A DNA stretch of 64,000 nt from Streptomyces coryli (GCF_011044975.1 NZ_JAAKZV010000020.1:1-64000); one strand, 5' to 3'; positions 8,616-18,872 are shown, numbered from the stretch's first letter. Numbers and translations are program-made. Notes: generated by a model from the sequence alone, not told the origin.

Positions 8616-9734
8616 GTGGAACCCCAAAGCGCCCATGGCGCCGGAGCCGAGCAGCTGCGCTGCGTCGTGGAGCTCGCCCGGGTCATGGCCGCCGCCGTCA
8701 CCCACCGCGACGCCCTGCGGGCCGCCGCTGAAGCCGCCCGGGGCGCGCTCGGCGGGAGCTTCGCCGCGATCTGCGTATGGGAGCGGGAGCGGGGGCGGCT
8801 GCGGGTGCTGGTCAATGCCGGGGAGCGGGCGCCGGGGGAGGAGGAGTTCCCCGAGGACGAGTCGTACGCGGTGCACGACTTCCCGGAGATCGCCGGGCCT
8901 GACGGCGGCGCGCAGCCGCGCCCCTGGGTCGTCACCGCCGACGGGGACTCGCCGCGCGCGGCCGCCCTCGCGCGGCGTCGGCGCGGCAGCTGCGTGATCG
9001 CGCCCGTCATCGCGCACGGGCGGGCCTGGGGAGAGTTGTACGTGGCCCGGCCCGTCGGTGCCCGGATCTTCACCGCCGCCGAGGCGGACTTCGCGGGCGG
9101 GCTCGCGGCCGTCGTGGCCGCGGGCGTCGCCCAGACCGAGCGGCTCGAGGAGGCCCGCCGGCTGGCCTTCACCGACCCGCTCACCGGCCTCGCCAACCGC
9201 CGCGCGGTGGACGCGACGCTGCAGGACGCGATCCGCCGGCACCGCGGTGAGGGCACGGTCGTCACCCTCGCCGTCTGCGATCTCAACGGCCTCAAGCAGG
9301 TCAACGACTCCCTCGGCCACGCCAGCGGTGACCGCCTCCTGGAGCGCTTCGGCTCGCTGCTCTCCCTCTACGGCGCCAGCCTCCCCGGCACCCTCGCCGC
9401 CCGGCTCGGCGGCGACGAGTTCTGCCTGCTCGCGGTCGGCCCGTCGGCGGACGAGGTGGTACGGGCCGCCGAGGAGCTGTGTGTACGGGCCGCGGAGCTG
9501 GAACTCGGTGAGGGAGTGGCGTGCGGGATCGCCTCCACCGGGGACCCGATCGGCCCGGTACGCAGCGCCCGGCGGCTGTTCCGGCTCGCCGACGCCGCGC
9601 AGTACCAGGCCAAAGCGGCCCGGGCGGCGAAGCCCGTAGTGGCGGGGCGGGACGAGAAGGTGGTGCACCTCGCCGACACCGCACCCGACTACGGAGAGGA
9701 CGGTGAGCGGCGCTCGTTCCGGGGGCGGTGCTGA
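8616..9734 (+). CDS. cdgE: GAF-GGDEF diguanylate cyclase (CdgE-like)
   Basis: Predicted cytoplasmic c-di-GMP synthase, 372 aa. A GAF-like sensory domain (about 15-170) is followed by a GGDEF domain (about 185-350) beginning with FTDPLTGLANRRA. The active-site loop is intact (ARLGGDEFCLL). The inhibitory I-site RxxD usually found a few residues before GGDEF is absent, so product feedback inhibition may be missing. The GAF-GGDEF layout matches Streptomyces CdgE, a diguanylate cyclase of the BldD/c-di-GMP developmental network; the symbol rests on that resemblance only. Start VEPQSAHG is chosen: TAGGCT (8603-8608) lies 7 nt upstream and there is no SD, suggesting a leaderless message. Confidence 0.82.
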   Translation: MEPQSAHGAGAEQLRCVVELARVMAAAVTHRDALRAAAEAARGALGGSFAAICVWERERGRLRVLVNAGERAPGEEEFPEDESYAVHDFPEIAGPDGGAQPRPWVVTADGDSPRAAALARRRRGSCVIAPVIAHGRAWGELYVARPVGARIFTAAEADFAGGLAAVVAAGVAQTERLEEARRLAFTDPLTGLANRRAVDATLQDAIRRHRGEGTVVTLAVCDLNGLKQVNDSLGHASGDRLLERFGSLLSLYGASLPGTLAARLGGDEFCLLAVGPSADEVVRAAEELCVRAAELELGEGVACGIASTGDPIGPVRSARRLFRLADAAQYQAKAARAAKPVVAGRDEKVVHLADTAPDYGEDGERRSFRGRC

Positions 9735-9767
9735 CGCATCGAAATTCATTCTCTAAGGTGCCTGAAT

Positions 9768-11312
9768 ATGAGTATGCACACTGTCGTCCTGGGGTCCGCA
9801 GGCGTCACCGCCGCCGACGTCGTCGCCGTTGCCCGGCACGGGGCACACATTGAGCTGTCCGACGATGCCCTGGCCGCCCTCAAGGCGGCCCGCCGCACCA
9901 TCGACGACCTCGCCGCCAAGCCCGAGCCGGTCTACGGCGTCTCCACCGGCTTCGGCGCCCTCGCCGTCCGCCACATCAGCCCGGAGCTGCGCGCCCAGCT
10001 GCAGCGCAACATCGTCCGCTCGCACGCCGCCGGCATGGGCCCGCGGGTCGAGCGCGAGGTGGTCCGGGCGCTGATGTTCCTGCGCCTGAAGACCGTCGCC
10101 TCGGGCCACACCGGCGTACGGCCCGAGGTCGCCCAGGCCATGGCCGGGATGCTGAACGCGGGCATCACCCCCGTCGTGCACGAGTACGGCTCGCTCGGCT
10201 GCTCCGGCGACCTGGCGCCGCTGTCGCACTGCGCGCTGGCGCTGATGGGCGAGGGCGACGCGGAGGGCCCGGACGGCGCCGTCAAGCCCGCCGGTGAGCT
10301 GCTCGCCGAGCACGGCCTCACGCCCGTGGAGCTGCGCGAGAAGGAGGGCCTGGCGCTGCTCAACGGCACCGACGGCATGCTCGGCATGCTGGTCATGGCC
10401 CTTTCCGACCTGGACCGGCTCTACACCGCCGCCGACATCACCGCCGCGCTGACGATGGAGGCGCTGCTCGGCACCGACAAGGTCCTCGCCCCCGAGCTGC
10501 ACGCCATCCGCCCGCACCCGGGCCAGGCCGCCTCCGCCGCCAACATGCTGAAGGTGCTTCAGGGTTCGGGCCTGACCGGGCACCACCAGGACGACGCCCC
10601 CCGCGTCCAGGACGCCTATTCCGTACGCTGCGCCCCGCAGGTCGCCGGCGCCGGGCGCGACACCCTCGCGCACGCCCGCCTGGTCGCGGACCGCGAGCTG
10701 GCCGCCGCCGTCGACAACCCCGTCGTGCTCGCGGACGGCCGGGTCGAGTCCAACGGCAACTTCCACGGCGCCCCGGTCGGGTACGTCCTGGACTTCCTCG
10801 CCATCGCCGCCGCCGACCTGGCCTCCATCGCCGAGCGCCGCACCGACCGGCTGCTGGACAAGAACCGCAGCCACGGCCTGCCCGCCTTCCTGGCCGGCGA
10901 CCCGGGTGTGGACTCGGGCCTGATGATCGCGCAGTACACGCAGGCCGCCCTGGTCAGCGAGTTGAAGCGGCTGGCCGTACCGGCGTCCGCGGACTCCATC
11001 CCGTCCTCGGCGATGCAGGAGGACCACGTCTCGATGGGCTGGTCCGCGGCCCGCAAGCTGCGTACCGCCGTGGAGAATCTGGCCCGCGTGATCGCGGTCG
11101 AGCTCTACGCGGCCACCCGCGCCGTCGAGCTGCGCGAGGGCCTCACCCCGGCGCCCGCCACCACGGCGATCCTGCGCGCGGTGCGCGACGCGGGCGTCCA
11201 GGGCCCGGGCGAGGACCGCTTCCTGTCGCCGGACCTGGCGGCCGCGGAGGGTTTCGTACGGTCGGGCCGGCTTGCCGAGGCGGCCGAGGGCGTTACTGGC
11301 CCGCTGGCCTGA
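9768..11312 (+). CDS. hutH: Histidine ammonia-lyase
   Basis: Deaminates L-histidine to urocanate, the first step of histidine degradation. The 514-aa protein matches the aromatic-ammonia-lyase fold along its whole length, including YGVSTGFG near the N-terminus and the QEDHVSMG region. The MIO prosthetic group forms from three residues in GSLGCSGDLAP (146 is the Ser); the first of the triad is Cys instead of the more common Ala, which I recall as normal in streptomycete HutH. No other hut genes are adjacent. TAAGGT (9754-9759) sits 8 nt before the ATG with no SD; a second ATG two codons later is possible. Confidence 0.95.
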   Translation: MSMHTVVLGSAGVTAADVVAVARHGAHIELSDDALAALKAARRTIDDLAAKPEPVYGVSTGFGALAVRHISPELRAQLQRNIVRSHAAGMGPRVEREVVRALMFLRLKTVASGHTGVRPEVAQAMAGMLNAGITPVVHEYGSLGCSGDLAPLSHCALALMGEGDAEGPDGAVKPAGELLAEHGLTPVELREKEGLALLNGTDGMLGMLVMALSDLDRLYTAADITAALTMEALLGTDKVLAPELHAIRPHPGQAASAANMLKVLQGSGLTGHHQDDAPRVQDAYSVRCAPQVAGAGRDTLAHARLVADRELAAAVDNPVVLADGRVESNGNFHGAPVGYVLDFLAIAAADLASIAERRTDRLLDKNRSHGLPAFLAGDPGVDSGLMIAQYTQAALVSELKRLAVPASADSIPSSAMQEDHVSMGWSAARKLRTAVENLARVIAVELYAATRAVELREGLTPAPATTAILRAVRDAGVQGPGEDRFLSPDLAAAEGFVRSGRLAEAAEGVTGPLA

Positions 11313-11655
11313 GCCCGGAATCCGGGGCCGTGCCCGCGCGGTTGCGGCGCAGCACGTAGACGGCCATCCCGGACCCGACGACCAGGCAGGTCGCCCCGCC
11401 GGCCAGATACGAGCCCGTGTCCAGGCCGGCGCGCGGCCCCGCCGAGTACGGGTGCCGGGCGGCCTCCCGGACGCCGTCGCCCGCCTTCTGCTGCGCGGCG
11501 GCGGCGCTGCGGGCCGGGCCGCTGTCGGGCCCCGCGGTCGCGGAGGGGATGAAGAACAGACCGGTCAGCAGCGCCGCGGCGGCCCCGGCGGGGATGAGCA
11601 GCGGCCGGCGGCTGCGGCGGTGCGAGGGGGACTGGGGGACGGAACTAGCGGACAC
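11293..11655 (-). CDS. Small membrane protein of unknown function
   Basis: A 120-aa protein with an N-terminal hydrophobic segment (LLIPAGAAAALLTGLFFIP) after a basic stretch and a second hydrophobic segment near the C-terminus (YLAGGATCLVVGSGMAVYV) followed by RRNR. It could be a double-spanning protein or a secreted protein with a C-terminal membrane anchor; LDTG before the second segment loosely resembles a sortase motif but is not LPXTG or LAXTG. The GTG start has AAGGAG upstream at 11-nt spacing. Its last codons overlap the 3' end of hutH by 20 bp on the opposite strand. Function not recognised. Confidence 0.7.
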   Translation of the reverse strand: MSASSVPQSPSHRRSRRPLLIPAGAAAALLTGLFFIPSATAGPDSGPARSAAAAQQKAGDGVREAARHPYSAGPRAGLDTGSYLAGGATCLVVGSGMAVYVLRRNRAGTAPDSGLRPAGQ

Positions 11656-11860
11656 GTGGCAGGCGTCTCCTTGTGCGACAGCAGTCGGGCCGATGGTAGT
11701 GACCTCGAATTCCCGCGTCGATACGTGGCCTGGACCACAGTTTCCCCGGCGGTGGAACGGCAAGGAGTACTTTCGGCGTTTATGCGGTACGAGCCGGGCA
11801 TTGCGACCGGAAGGCTCATTGCGTACCGATGGTGGTCGAGTGGTGACGGAGAGCGTGTTG
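11656..11860. promoter_or_regulatory. Divergent promoter region
   Basis: 205 bp between the small membrane-protein gene and the L,D-transpeptidase gene. It is clearly lower in G+C than its surroundings, as expected for two divergent promoters. No unambiguous -35/-10 pair could be assigned. GCGGTACG and GCGTACCG flank a 30-bp stretch around 11780-11830. Confidence 0.4.
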
Positions 11861-13117
11861 ATGGCGATAAAGCTTCCCCGTAGGCGTCGTACCGCACTGG
11901 GCAGCACTGCTGTCCTGGCGGCAGCGGCGATCGCGTTGACGGCGTGCGGCGGGGGCGGCGATGCCGGCGCGCAGGGGAAGGACACGTCCGATGTGGACGA
12001 TGCCGCCAAGAAGAACGCCTCCGAAGCGCAGATATCCATATCCCCGAAAGAGGGAGCCGACAACGTCGGCATCAACCGCGACACCAAGGTGAGTGTCAAG
12101 GGCGGCAAGCTGACCGAGGTGGTCCTGAAGGACACCGAGACCGGCAAGCAGATCGAGGGCACGATCTCCGCCGGCGGCAAGAGCTGGAAGCCGGACGGCC
12201 AGCTGGAGCGGGCGACCGACTACGAGATCACCGCGAAGGCGAAGGACTCCGAGGGCCGCAGCAGCACCGATCATGCCGCCTTCACCACGGTCTCGCCGAA
12301 GAACAGCTTCATCGGCTCCTTCCAGAACAACATGGAGGGCGAGACGGTCGGCGTCGGTATGTATCCGTCGATCCAGTTCGACAAGCCGATCAAGAACAAG
12401 GCCGACGTCGAGAAGAAGATCTCGGTCAACACCAGCTCCGGCGACGAGGTCGTCGGCCACTGGTTCGGCGACCAGCGCCTCGACCTGCGGCCGCAGAACT
12501 ACTTCAAGTCCGGCACCAAGGTCACCCTGAAGCTGAACCTCGACGGCGTCGAGGGCTCCGACGGCGTGTACGGCGTGCAGGACCGTACGGTCACCTACAC
12601 GATCGGCTCGGCGATGGTCTCCACCGTCGACGTGAAGACCAAGAAGATGACCGTCACCGAGAACGGCAAGGTCATCAAGACCGTCCCGATCTCCGCCGGC
12701 TCGCCCGAGAACCCCACGTACAACGGGCAGATGGTGGTCTCCGAGATGTACAAGGAGACCCGGATGGACGGCTCCACCGTCGGCTTCACCGACGACGACG
12801 GCAAGGGCGAGTACGACATCCCCGACGTCCCGCACGCGATGCGGCTGTCCCAGTCGGGCACCTTCATCCACGGCAACTACTGGGGCAAGGGCATCTTCGG
12901 CTCCGCCAACACCAGCCACGGCTGCGTCGGCCTGTCGGACGTGAAGGGCGCGAACGACTCGTCCACGCCGGGCGCCTGGTTCTACGGCAAGTCCAAGATC
13001 GGCGACATCGTCGAGGTCAAGAACTCGCCGGACAAGGACATCCAGGCGGACAACGGCCTCAGCGGCTGGAACATGAGCTGGTCGGAGTGGACCGCGGGCA
13101 GCGCGCTGAACGGCTGA
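11861..13117 (+). CDS. L,D-transpeptidase lipoprotein (YkuD family)
   Basis: Forms 3-3 cross-links in peptidoglycan outside the membrane. The signal peptide ends in the lipobox LTAC with the Cys followed by GGGG, so the protein is lipid-anchored. Two Ig-like beta domains (about 50-160 and 160-250) precede a YkuD catalytic domain with FIHGNYWG and SHGCVGLSD; the nucleophile Cys is near residue 355 of 418. This is the actinobacterial Ldt architecture. The start at MAIKLPRRRR has GGAG 9 nt upstream; an in-frame GTG six codons earlier is an alternative. A hairpin terminator follows the stop codon. Confidence 0.92.
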   Translation: MAIKLPRRRRTALGSTAVLAAAAIALTACGGGGDAGAQGKDTSDVDDAAKKNASEAQISISPKEGADNVGINRDTKVSVKGGKLTEVVLKDTETGKQIEGTISAGGKSWKPDGQLERATDYEITAKAKDSEGRSSTDHAAFTTVSPKNSFIGSFQNNMEGETVGVGMYPSIQFDKPIKNKADVEKKISVNTSSGDEVVGHWFGDQRLDLRPQNYFKSGTKVTLKLNLDGVEGSDGVYGVQDRTVTYTIGSAMVSTVDVKTKKMTVTENGKVIKTVPISAGSPENPTYNGQMVVSEMYKETRMDGSTVGFTDDDGKGEYDIPDVPHAMRLSQSGTFIHGNYWGKGIFGSANTSHGCVGLSDVKGANDSSTPGAWFYGKSKIGDIVEVKNSPDKDIQADNGLSGWNMSWSEWTAGSALNG

Positions 13118-13142
13118 CCGCCACGCACATCGCTTCACCGAG

Positions 13143-13169
13143 AAGGGCCCCGCAGCGGCGGGGCCCTTT
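13143..13169 (+). terminator. Rho-independent terminator of the L,D-transpeptidase gene
   Basis: Perfect 11-bp stem AAGGGCCCCGC / GCGGGGCCCTT (13143-13153 with 13158-13168), loop AGCG, followed by TTCTCAT. Confidence 0.8.
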
Positions 13170-13230
13170 CTCATGTCCCTTTCAGGGCGGCCTAAGGGTT
13201 CCGTAAAGCTGCCTCCGTAGCTTCCACGGC

Positions 13231-14679
13231 ATGTTCTTCACCTACCTACGGCGCGAGTTGCGCCGCCGCCGGAAGGCGGCCCTGGTCGTCGCCCTGGGTC
13301 TGGCCCTCGGCATCGGCCTCGTCATCACCGTCTCGTCCGTGTCCACCGGGATGCGCGACGCCCAGGACGAGGTGCTGCACTCGCTGTACGGCGTGGGCAC
13401 CGACCTCACCGTCGCCAAGGAAGCCAAGGCCGAGGAGGGCGGCTCCGCGCCGCAGCGCTTCAAGATCGAGGGGCGTGAGGACGGCGAGAAGGCCTCGGAG
13501 ACCGACGACCGGCTGATGCCGCTGGGCGGCTTCGACAACCTCGACGACTCGGTCGTCGACAAGGTCGCCGCCCAGGACGGCGTGGCGACGGCGGTGGGGG
13601 CGCTGGCCCTCAACGACATCAAGTTCACCGGGGACTTCAAGCCCGGCGAGATGAAGAAGGAGGAGGGCAAGCCCGGTTCCGGCGGCGGGCCGCGGGTCGG
13701 GGGCGGCGGCGCCGACATCGAGACCGAGACCTTCACCGTGATGGGCGTCGACGTCAGCGCGCTGAGCGTCGGCCCGCTGTCCTCCTCGAAGATCAGCAAG
13801 GGCGCGAACTTCGCGGCCACGGACACCGAAGCCCTCAAGGCCGTGGTGGACAGCGCGTACGCGAAGGACAAGGACCTCGCGGTCGGCGACAAGGTCACCA
13901 TCAAGGGCAAGAAGTTCGAGGTCGCGGGCATCGCCACGGCGGACACCGGCGCCTCGACCTCCAACGTCTACATCCCCCTCGCCCAGGCCCAAAAGCTCGC
14001 CGATGCCGATATGAAGGGCAAGGTCTCGAAGGTCTACGTCAAGGCCGACAGCTCCGACGCCATCCCGGCGGTCAAGAAGGCGATCTCCGAGAACGTCGAC
14101 GGGGCCACGGTCACCAGCGCCGCCGACCTCGCCGAGCAGGTCTCCGGCAATCTCTCCACCGCCTCCAACCTCGCCACCAACATCGGCAAGTGGCTCTCCA
14201 TCGCGGTCCTGGTCGCCGCCTTCCTGCTCGCCGGACTGCTGACGATGTCGGCGGTGTCGCGGCGGGTACGGGAGTTCGGCACCCTCAAGGCCGTCGGCTG
14301 GCGCAGCGGCCGGGTGGTGCGGCAGGTGATGGGCGAGGCCTTCGCCAACGGCGTCCTCGGCGGTGCCCTGGGCATCGGCCTGGGCCTCGCGGGGGCGTGG
14401 ATCGTATCGACGGTGGCGCCGACGCTGACCGCGACGACCGGTGGCGAGCAGCCGGGCGGTCCCGGTCAGGGCGGCGGTCCCGGCGGCGGTGGCATCGCGC
14501 AGCAGCTCGGGGAGGGCGCGCAGCAGTCGGTGGACATCGCGCTGAAGGCGCCGGTCACGCTCTCGGTGATCGTGCTGGCGGTGGTGCTGGCCGCGGCCGG
14601 CGGGATCATCGCGGGCTGCTTCGGCGGCTGGCGGGCGGCAAGGCTGCGTCCTGCGGACGCGCTTCGGCGGGTTGAGTAA
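13231..14679 (+). CDS. FtsX/MacB-type ABC transporter permease
   Basis: Membrane subunit (482 aa) of an ABC exporter. One transmembrane helix near the N-terminus (about 17-38) is followed by a large extracytoplasmic domain (about 40-310, Lys/Asp-rich) and three C-terminal helices with a Gly/Gln-rich loop (GGPGQGGGPGGGG) between the second and third. This is the MacB/FtsX topology, used for mechanotransmission or export of lipoproteins and peptides rather than bulk transport. The ATPase gene follows after 17 bp. TAGCTT (13218-13223) lies 7 nt before the ATG with no SD, suggesting a leaderless message. Confidence 0.85.
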   Translation: MFFTYLRRELRRRRKAALVVALGLALGIGLVITVSSVSTGMRDAQDEVLHSLYGVGTDLTVAKEAKAEEGGSAPQRFKIEGREDGEKASETDDRLMPLGGFDNLDDSVVDKVAAQDGVATAVGALALNDIKFTGDFKPGEMKKEEGKPGSGGGPRVGGGGADIETETFTVMGVDVSALSVGPLSSSKISKGANFAATDTEALKAVVDSAYAKDKDLAVGDKVTIKGKKFEVAGIATADTGASTSNVYIPLAQAQKLADADMKGKVSKVYVKADSSDAIPAVKKAISENVDGATVTSAADLAEQVSGNLSTASNLATNIGKWLSIAVLVAAFLLAGLLTMSAVSRRVREFGTLKAVGWRSGRVVRQVMGEAFANGVLGGALGIGLGLAGAWIVSTVAPTLTATTGGEQPGGPGQGGGPGGGGIAQQLGEGAQQSVDIALKAPVTLSVIVLAVVLAAAGGIIAGCFGGWRAARLRPADALRRVE

Positions 14680-14696
14680 AGGGAGTTACGGAATCC

Positions 14697-15377
14697 ATGT
14701 ATCAGCTGACCACTGTCACCAAGCGCTACCAGCGCGGCAAGCAGACCATCAACGCCCTCGAAGGCGTCGACCTCACCATCGCCACGGGCGACCAGCTCGT
14801 CGTCCAGGGCCCCACCGGAGGCGGCAAGTCCACGCTGCTGCAGATGCTCGGCGCCCTGGACCGGCCCACCGCGGGCTCTGTCTCCATCGACGGCACCGAC
14901 CTGGCCCGCCTCAGCGAGGCGAAGCTGACGAAGGTACGGGCCGCCACCATCGGCTTCGTCTTCCAGAGCTTCAACCTCATCCCCACCCTCAGCGCCCAGG
15001 AGAACGTGGAGACCGCGCTCGTCCCCCTGGGCGTCAAGCCCGCCGCCCGGCGGAAGCGCGCCGCCGAGGCCCTGCAGCTGGTCGGGCTCGGCGACCGCCT
15101 CAGGCATCTGCCGTCGGAGCTGTCCGGCGGCCAGCAGCAGCGCGTCGCCATCGCCCGCGCGCTGGTCAAGGAGCCGAAGGTGCTCCTGGCCGACGAGCCG
15201 ACCGGCAATCTCGACGAGGACACCCGCGACGAGATCATGGGCCTGCTCGCCGGCCTGTGGAAGGACCGCGGCCTCACCTTCGTCCTGGTCACGCACGACA
15301 GCTCGATCGCCCGGCGGGCACCGCGGCTGGCGGTCATCAACAACGGACGGCTGAAGGTGACAGAACGGACGCCATAG
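14697..15377 (+). CDS. ABC transporter ATP-binding protein (MacB type)
   Basis: ATPase partner of the preceding FtsX-type permease, 226 aa. Walker A is [10 protein letters not shown], the signature is [15 protein letters not shown], Walker B is [14 protein letters not shown] and the switch His lies in LVTHDSS, so all catalytic motifs are intact. GGGAG stands before the ATG. The two genes form an operon, and the next gene is the first S8 protease. Whether the exporter serves that protease is unknown; proximity is the only link. Confidence 0.92.
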   Translation: MYQLTTVTKRYQRGKQTINALEGVDLTIATGDQLVVQGPTGGGKSTLLQMLGALDRPTAGSVSIDGTDLARLSEAKLTKVRAATIGFVFQSFNLIPTLSAQENVETALVPLGVKPAARRKRAAEALQLVGLGDRLRHLPSELSGGQQQRVAIARALVKEPKVLLADEPTGNLDEDTRDEIMGLLAGLWKDRGLTFVLVTHDSSIARRAPRLAVINNGRLKVTERTP

Positions 15378-15379
15378 GT

Positions 15380-15497
15380 CAGGACCATGCCAATCTCCCC
15401 AACTGGACGGAACTGTTCCCCGAGTTCCGGGTGAATACTCGTGAGAACCGTGTCGCCCGCCGCTGACCACGGCGGGCCAGCGACCAGGAGGGGATCC
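15380..15497 (+). promoter_or_regulatory. Leader/promoter region of subtilase 1 (copy A)
   Basis: About 118 bp that is repeated, with scattered substitutions, before the second protease gene (18946-19063). Shared blocks include ATCTCCCCAA, GAACTGTTCC, GAGAACCGTGT and CTGACCACGGCGGGCC, and both end in CCAGGAGGGG before the GTG. In this copy GGAACTGTTCC (15409-15419) is a perfect odd palindrome that could bind a regulator. Confidence 0.6.
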
Positions 15498-18400
15498 GTG
15501 AAAAGACGGGCACGAGTAAAGAGAACCTGGGCCGCCACAATCGCCGCAACAGCGGCGGTGGCGGTCACCGCGGGGCTCACGTCGGCAGACGTGGGCCCCG
15601 CTTTTGCTGCGGGGAAGGATGCGCCCGCTGCCGGACGGGGCGGCCAGGTGAAGCAGTGGGTCACGCTGATCACCGGCGACCGAATAGGCGTGGACGCCAA
15701 GGGCAACGCCGTCGCCGTACGCCCGGGGGAGGGGCGTGCGAAGATCCCGGTGCAGATCCAGAAGGCCAAGGGCCACAGCTACGCGATCCCGCTGGACGCG
15801 AGCCGGCTGGTCGCGGGCGGCACCGTGGACCGGCGGCTGTTCGACGTCACCACGCTCAGCAGGCCCGAATACGTCCGCGCCCAGGCCAAGAGCCTCGGTG
15901 TCATCGTCGGCTACAAGGGCGAAGCCCCGGCCGCCGAGGCCGACTTGAAGAAGGCGCCCGGCACGACGACGAAGCGCGAGCTGCCGGCCATCGACGCCCA
16001 GGCCGTACGGGTGCGGAAGGCCGACGCCGGCGCCTCCTGGGCGGCCCTGACCCGCGGCCCCGCCGATTCGCCCGCGCCCAAGGCCGCGGCCTCCGGCGTC
16101 AAGCGGGTCTGGCTGGACGGCGTACGCAAGGCGAGCCTCGACAAGAGCGTCCCGCAGATCGGCGCCCCGGCCGCCTGGAAGGCCGGTTACGACGGCAAGG
16201 GCATCACGATCGGCGTGCTGGACACCGGCGTCGACGCCACCCACCCGGACCTGGCGGGCCAGGTCGTCGCCGAGAAGAACTTCTCCGACGCCCCGGACGC
16301 CAAGGACCGCTACGGCCACGGCACCCACGTCGCCTCCATCGCCGCCGGTACGGGCGCCAAGGGGGGCGGCACGTACAAGGGCGTCGCTCCCGGCGCGAAG
16401 CTGATCGCGGGGAAGGTGCTCAACGACGACGGCTACGGGGAGGACTCCGGCATCATCGCGGCGGCCGAATGGGCCGTCGCCGAGGGCGCCGACATCATCA
16501 ACTTCAGCCTCGGCGGCGGGGACACCCCCGAGCTCGACCCGCTCGAAGCGGCGGTCAACGAGATCTCCAAGGACAAGGGCGTGCTCTTCGCCGTGGCGGC
16601 GGGCAATTCCGGCTATGGGGGCGCCGGCACCATCGACTCCCCGGGCAGCGCCGACGCCGCGCTCACGGTCGGCGCCGTGGACGACGCCGACAAGCTCGCC
16701 CCCTTCTCCTCCCGCGGCCCGCGGATCGGCGACGGCGGCGTGAAGCCCGACCTCACCGCGCCCGGCGTGAACACCACGGCCGCCGCGGCCCCGGGCAGCG
16801 TCATCGAGCAGGAGGTCGGCCAGAAGCCGGACGGCTACCTGACCATCTCCGGTACGTCGATGGCCACCCCGCATGTCGCGGGCGCCGCGGCGCTGCTGAA
16901 GCAGCAGCACCCGGACTGGAAGGGCGATCAGCTCAAGGGCGTGCTGACCGGCTCCACCAAGGCCGGCAAGTACTCCGCGTTCCAGCAGGGTTCGGGCCGC
17001 GTCGACGTCGCGAAGGCGATCACCCAGTCCGTGTACGCCGACCCGGTGTCGTTCAACTTCGGCAAGCAGGAGTGGCCGCACACGGACGACAAGCCGGTCT
17101 CGAAGAAGGTCACGTACCGCAACACCGGCGCCAAGGACGTCACCCTGAAGCTGGCCGTGACCGGCCTCGACCCGAAGGGCAAGGCGGCCCCCGCCGGCTT
17201 CTTCAAGCTGGACAAGAAGGAGGTCACCGTCCCCGCGGGCGACACCGCCGACGTCACCGCCACGGCCGACACCCGGCTCGGCGGCTCGGTCAACGGCGCC
17301 TACAGCGCGTATGTGACGGGGACCGGCGGCGGCCAGACCGTGCGCGTCGCGGGCGGTGTGGAGCGCGAGGTCGAGTCGTACGAGGTGACCTTCAAGAACC
17401 TCGACCGCGACGGCAAGCCGACGGCCGCCTTCGAGAGCACGCTCTTCGGCTACGAGGGTCCTGGCGCGGGCGACTTCATGGAGCTGCCGCTCAAGGAGAC
17501 CGTTACCGTCCGGCTCCCGAAGGGCCGGTACGCGATGTCCTCGATCCTGCCCGTGGCCAGGGGCGAGGAAGCCAAGTGGGACGGCGGCGACTGGCTGGGG
17601 GTGCCGCACCTCAACGTCAGCAAGAAGCAGACGCTGACGCTGGACGCCCGCACGGCCAAGCCCGTCGACATCACGGTGCCGGACAAGAAGGCCGAATCGA
17701 CCTTCGCCGCCCCCGAGTTCAGTGTGGACGGGGCCGACGGGGGCATCTCTTTCGGCATCTGGATGAATGACTACGACGGCTTCCGCAGCGCGCACGCGGG
17801 CGCGGCGCCCCTCAAGGGCAGCCTGTACCAGGCGTTCCCGGCGTACTTCCGGAGCGGCGAGGACGGACCCGAGTACCACCTCGTGTACGGCGGCAAGGTC
17901 AGCCGGCTGGCCGACGGGTTCGTCCGGCACGCGGGCAAGCGCGACCTGGCGAAGGTGACGGCCGTGCTCGGCGCGTCGATGGCGGGCAAGTCCGGCCATC
18001 TGATGGCGATGGCGTACGTGCCGGGCTCGTCCGGCGGCACCGCGATCTCGTACGACCGCAAGCTGCCGTACGAGAGCACGCTCTACCTGGGCGGCTCGCA
18101 GACGGCCGAGTGGATGCTGGAACTCAACCAGACCGGAGAGCTGGACGAGGACGGCTGGCCGATCACCGAAGCCTGGTACTTCATCCCAGGCAAGCGCTAC
18201 GCCGCGGGCAAGAGCTACGCGAAGGTCTTCAACACCGGGGTCTTCGGCCCGAAGCTCAACAGCAGCCAGGGTCTGTTCCGCAAGGGCAACACCCTCACCG
18301 CGCTGGTGCCGCTCTTCGCGGACGGCAAGAACCACAGCGGCAACTCGCTGTACGACTCGGCGACCACGACGCTCTACCGCAATGGCAAGAAGCTGGCCTC

Positions 18401-18872
18401 CAGCAAGAAGCCGCCGTTCGGTGACCTGTCCTTCAAGCTGCCCGCGGGCAAGGCGAAGTACAAGCTGACGGCGACGGTCGACCGGAAGGCGAAGAAGGTC
18501 GCGGCGGTGTCCCCGAAGGTGACCGCGAGCTGGTCCTTCACCTCGGCGAAGACGGCCAAGAAGACGAAGCTGTCCGCCTCGGCGGTCCGCTTCTCGCCGG
18601 AGCTGGCGCCGGACAGCACCGCCAAGGCGGGCAAGACGCTCACCGTGCCGGTCACGGTCCAGGGCACGGCGGCCGGCAAGCAGCTCAAGTCGCTGACGGT
18701 GTACGCCTCGTACGACGGCGGCAAGAAGTGGTCGAAGCTCACCGTGAAGAAGGGCGCGGTGAAGGTGAAGACCCCGGCGGCGGGGCAGACCGTGTCCTTC
18801 AAGGCGTCGGCGGTGGCCAAGAACGGCAGCTCGCTGAGCCAGACGATCTATGACGCCTACGTGGCGAAGTAG
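15498..18872 (+). CDS. Secreted S8 subtilisin-like protease (copy A)
   Basis: Extracellular serine protease of 1124 aa. Order: Sec signal peptide (basic KRRARVKR then hydrophobic, about 1-37), propeptide (about 40-210), S8 catalytic domain (about 225-525) with Asp242 in [13 protein letters not shown], His274 in GHGTHVAS and Ser454 in SGTSMATPH, then a 600-residue C-terminal beta-rich region probably for substrate or wall interaction. The GTG start follows AGGAGGGG at ideal spacing. A long paralogue lies immediately downstream with catalytic residues at the same numbers. A strong hairpin terminator ends the unit. Confidence 0.92.
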   Translation: MKRRARVKRTWAATIAATAAVAVTAGLTSADVGPAFAAGKDAPAAGRGGQVKQWVTLITGDRIGVDAKGNAVAVRPGEGRAKIPVQIQKAKGHSYAIPLDASRLVAGGTVDRRLFDVTTLSRPEYVRAQAKSLGVIVGYKGEAPAAEADLKKAPGTTTKRELPAIDAQAVRVRKADAGASWAALTRGPADSPAPKAAASGVKRVWLDGVRKASLDKSVPQIGAPAAWKAGYDGKGITIGVLDTGVDATHPDLAGQVVAEKNFSDAPDAKDRYGHGTHVASIAAGTGAKGGGTYKGVAPGAKLIAGKVLNDDGYGEDSGIIAAAEWAVAEGADIINFSLGGGDTPELDPLEAAVNEISKDKGVLFAVAAGNSGYGGAGTIDSPGSADAALTVGAVDDADKLAPFSSRGPRIGDGGVKPDLTAPGVNTTAAAAPGSVIEQEVGQKPDGYLTISGTSMATPHVAGAAALLKQQHPDWKGDQLKGVLTGSTKAGKYSAFQQGSGRVDVAKAITQSVYADPVSFNFGKQEWPHTDDKPVSKKVTYRNTGAKDVTLKLAVTGLDPKGKAAPAGFFKLDKKEVTVPAGDTADVTATADTRLGGSVNGAYSAYVTGTGGGQTVRVAGGVEREVESYEVTFKNLDRDGKPTAAFESTLFGYEGPGAGDFMELPLKETVTVRLPKGRYAMSSILPVARGEEAKWDGGDWLGVPHLNVSKKQTLTLDARTAKPVDITVPDKKAESTFAAPEFSVDGADGGISFGIWMNDYDGFRSAHAGAAPLKGSLYQAFPAYFRSGEDGPEYHLVYGGKVSRLADGFVRHAGKRDLAKVTAVLGASMAGKSGHLMAMAYVPGSSGGTAISYDRKLPYESTLYLGGSQTAEWMLELNQTGELDEDGWPITEAWYFIPGKRYAAGKSYAKVFNTGVFGPKLNSSQGLFRKGNTLTALVPLFADGKNHSGNSLYDSATTTLYRNGKKLASSKKPPFGDLSFKLPAGKAKYKLTATVDRKAKKVAAVSPKVTASWSFTSAKTAKKTKLSASAVRFSPELAPDSTAKAGKTLTVPVTVQGTAAGKQLKSLTVYASYDGGKKWSKLTVKKGAVKVKTPAAGQTVSFKASAVAKNGSSLSQTIYDAYVAK

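Noticed and set aside
5405-9304. 1299-codon open frame on the minus strand opposite the AfsR-like and GGDEF genes
   Set aside because: Mirror of GC-rich codons on the + strand; low-complexity Gly/Arg/Pro composition and no domains.
11293-11655. Sortase substrate motif in the small membrane protein
   Set aside because: LDTG lacks the first residues of LPXTG or LAXTG.
15409-15419. GGAACTGTTCC as a LexA (SOS) box
   Set aside because: Spacing between the half sites is 1 bp, whereas LexA boxes of Actinobacteria have GAAC-N4-GTTC.
14466-18335. 1289-codon minus-strand open frame opposite the first protease
   Set aside because: Antisense to a protein with a full catalytic triad; composition is repetitive Gly/Arg/Val/Leu without motif.
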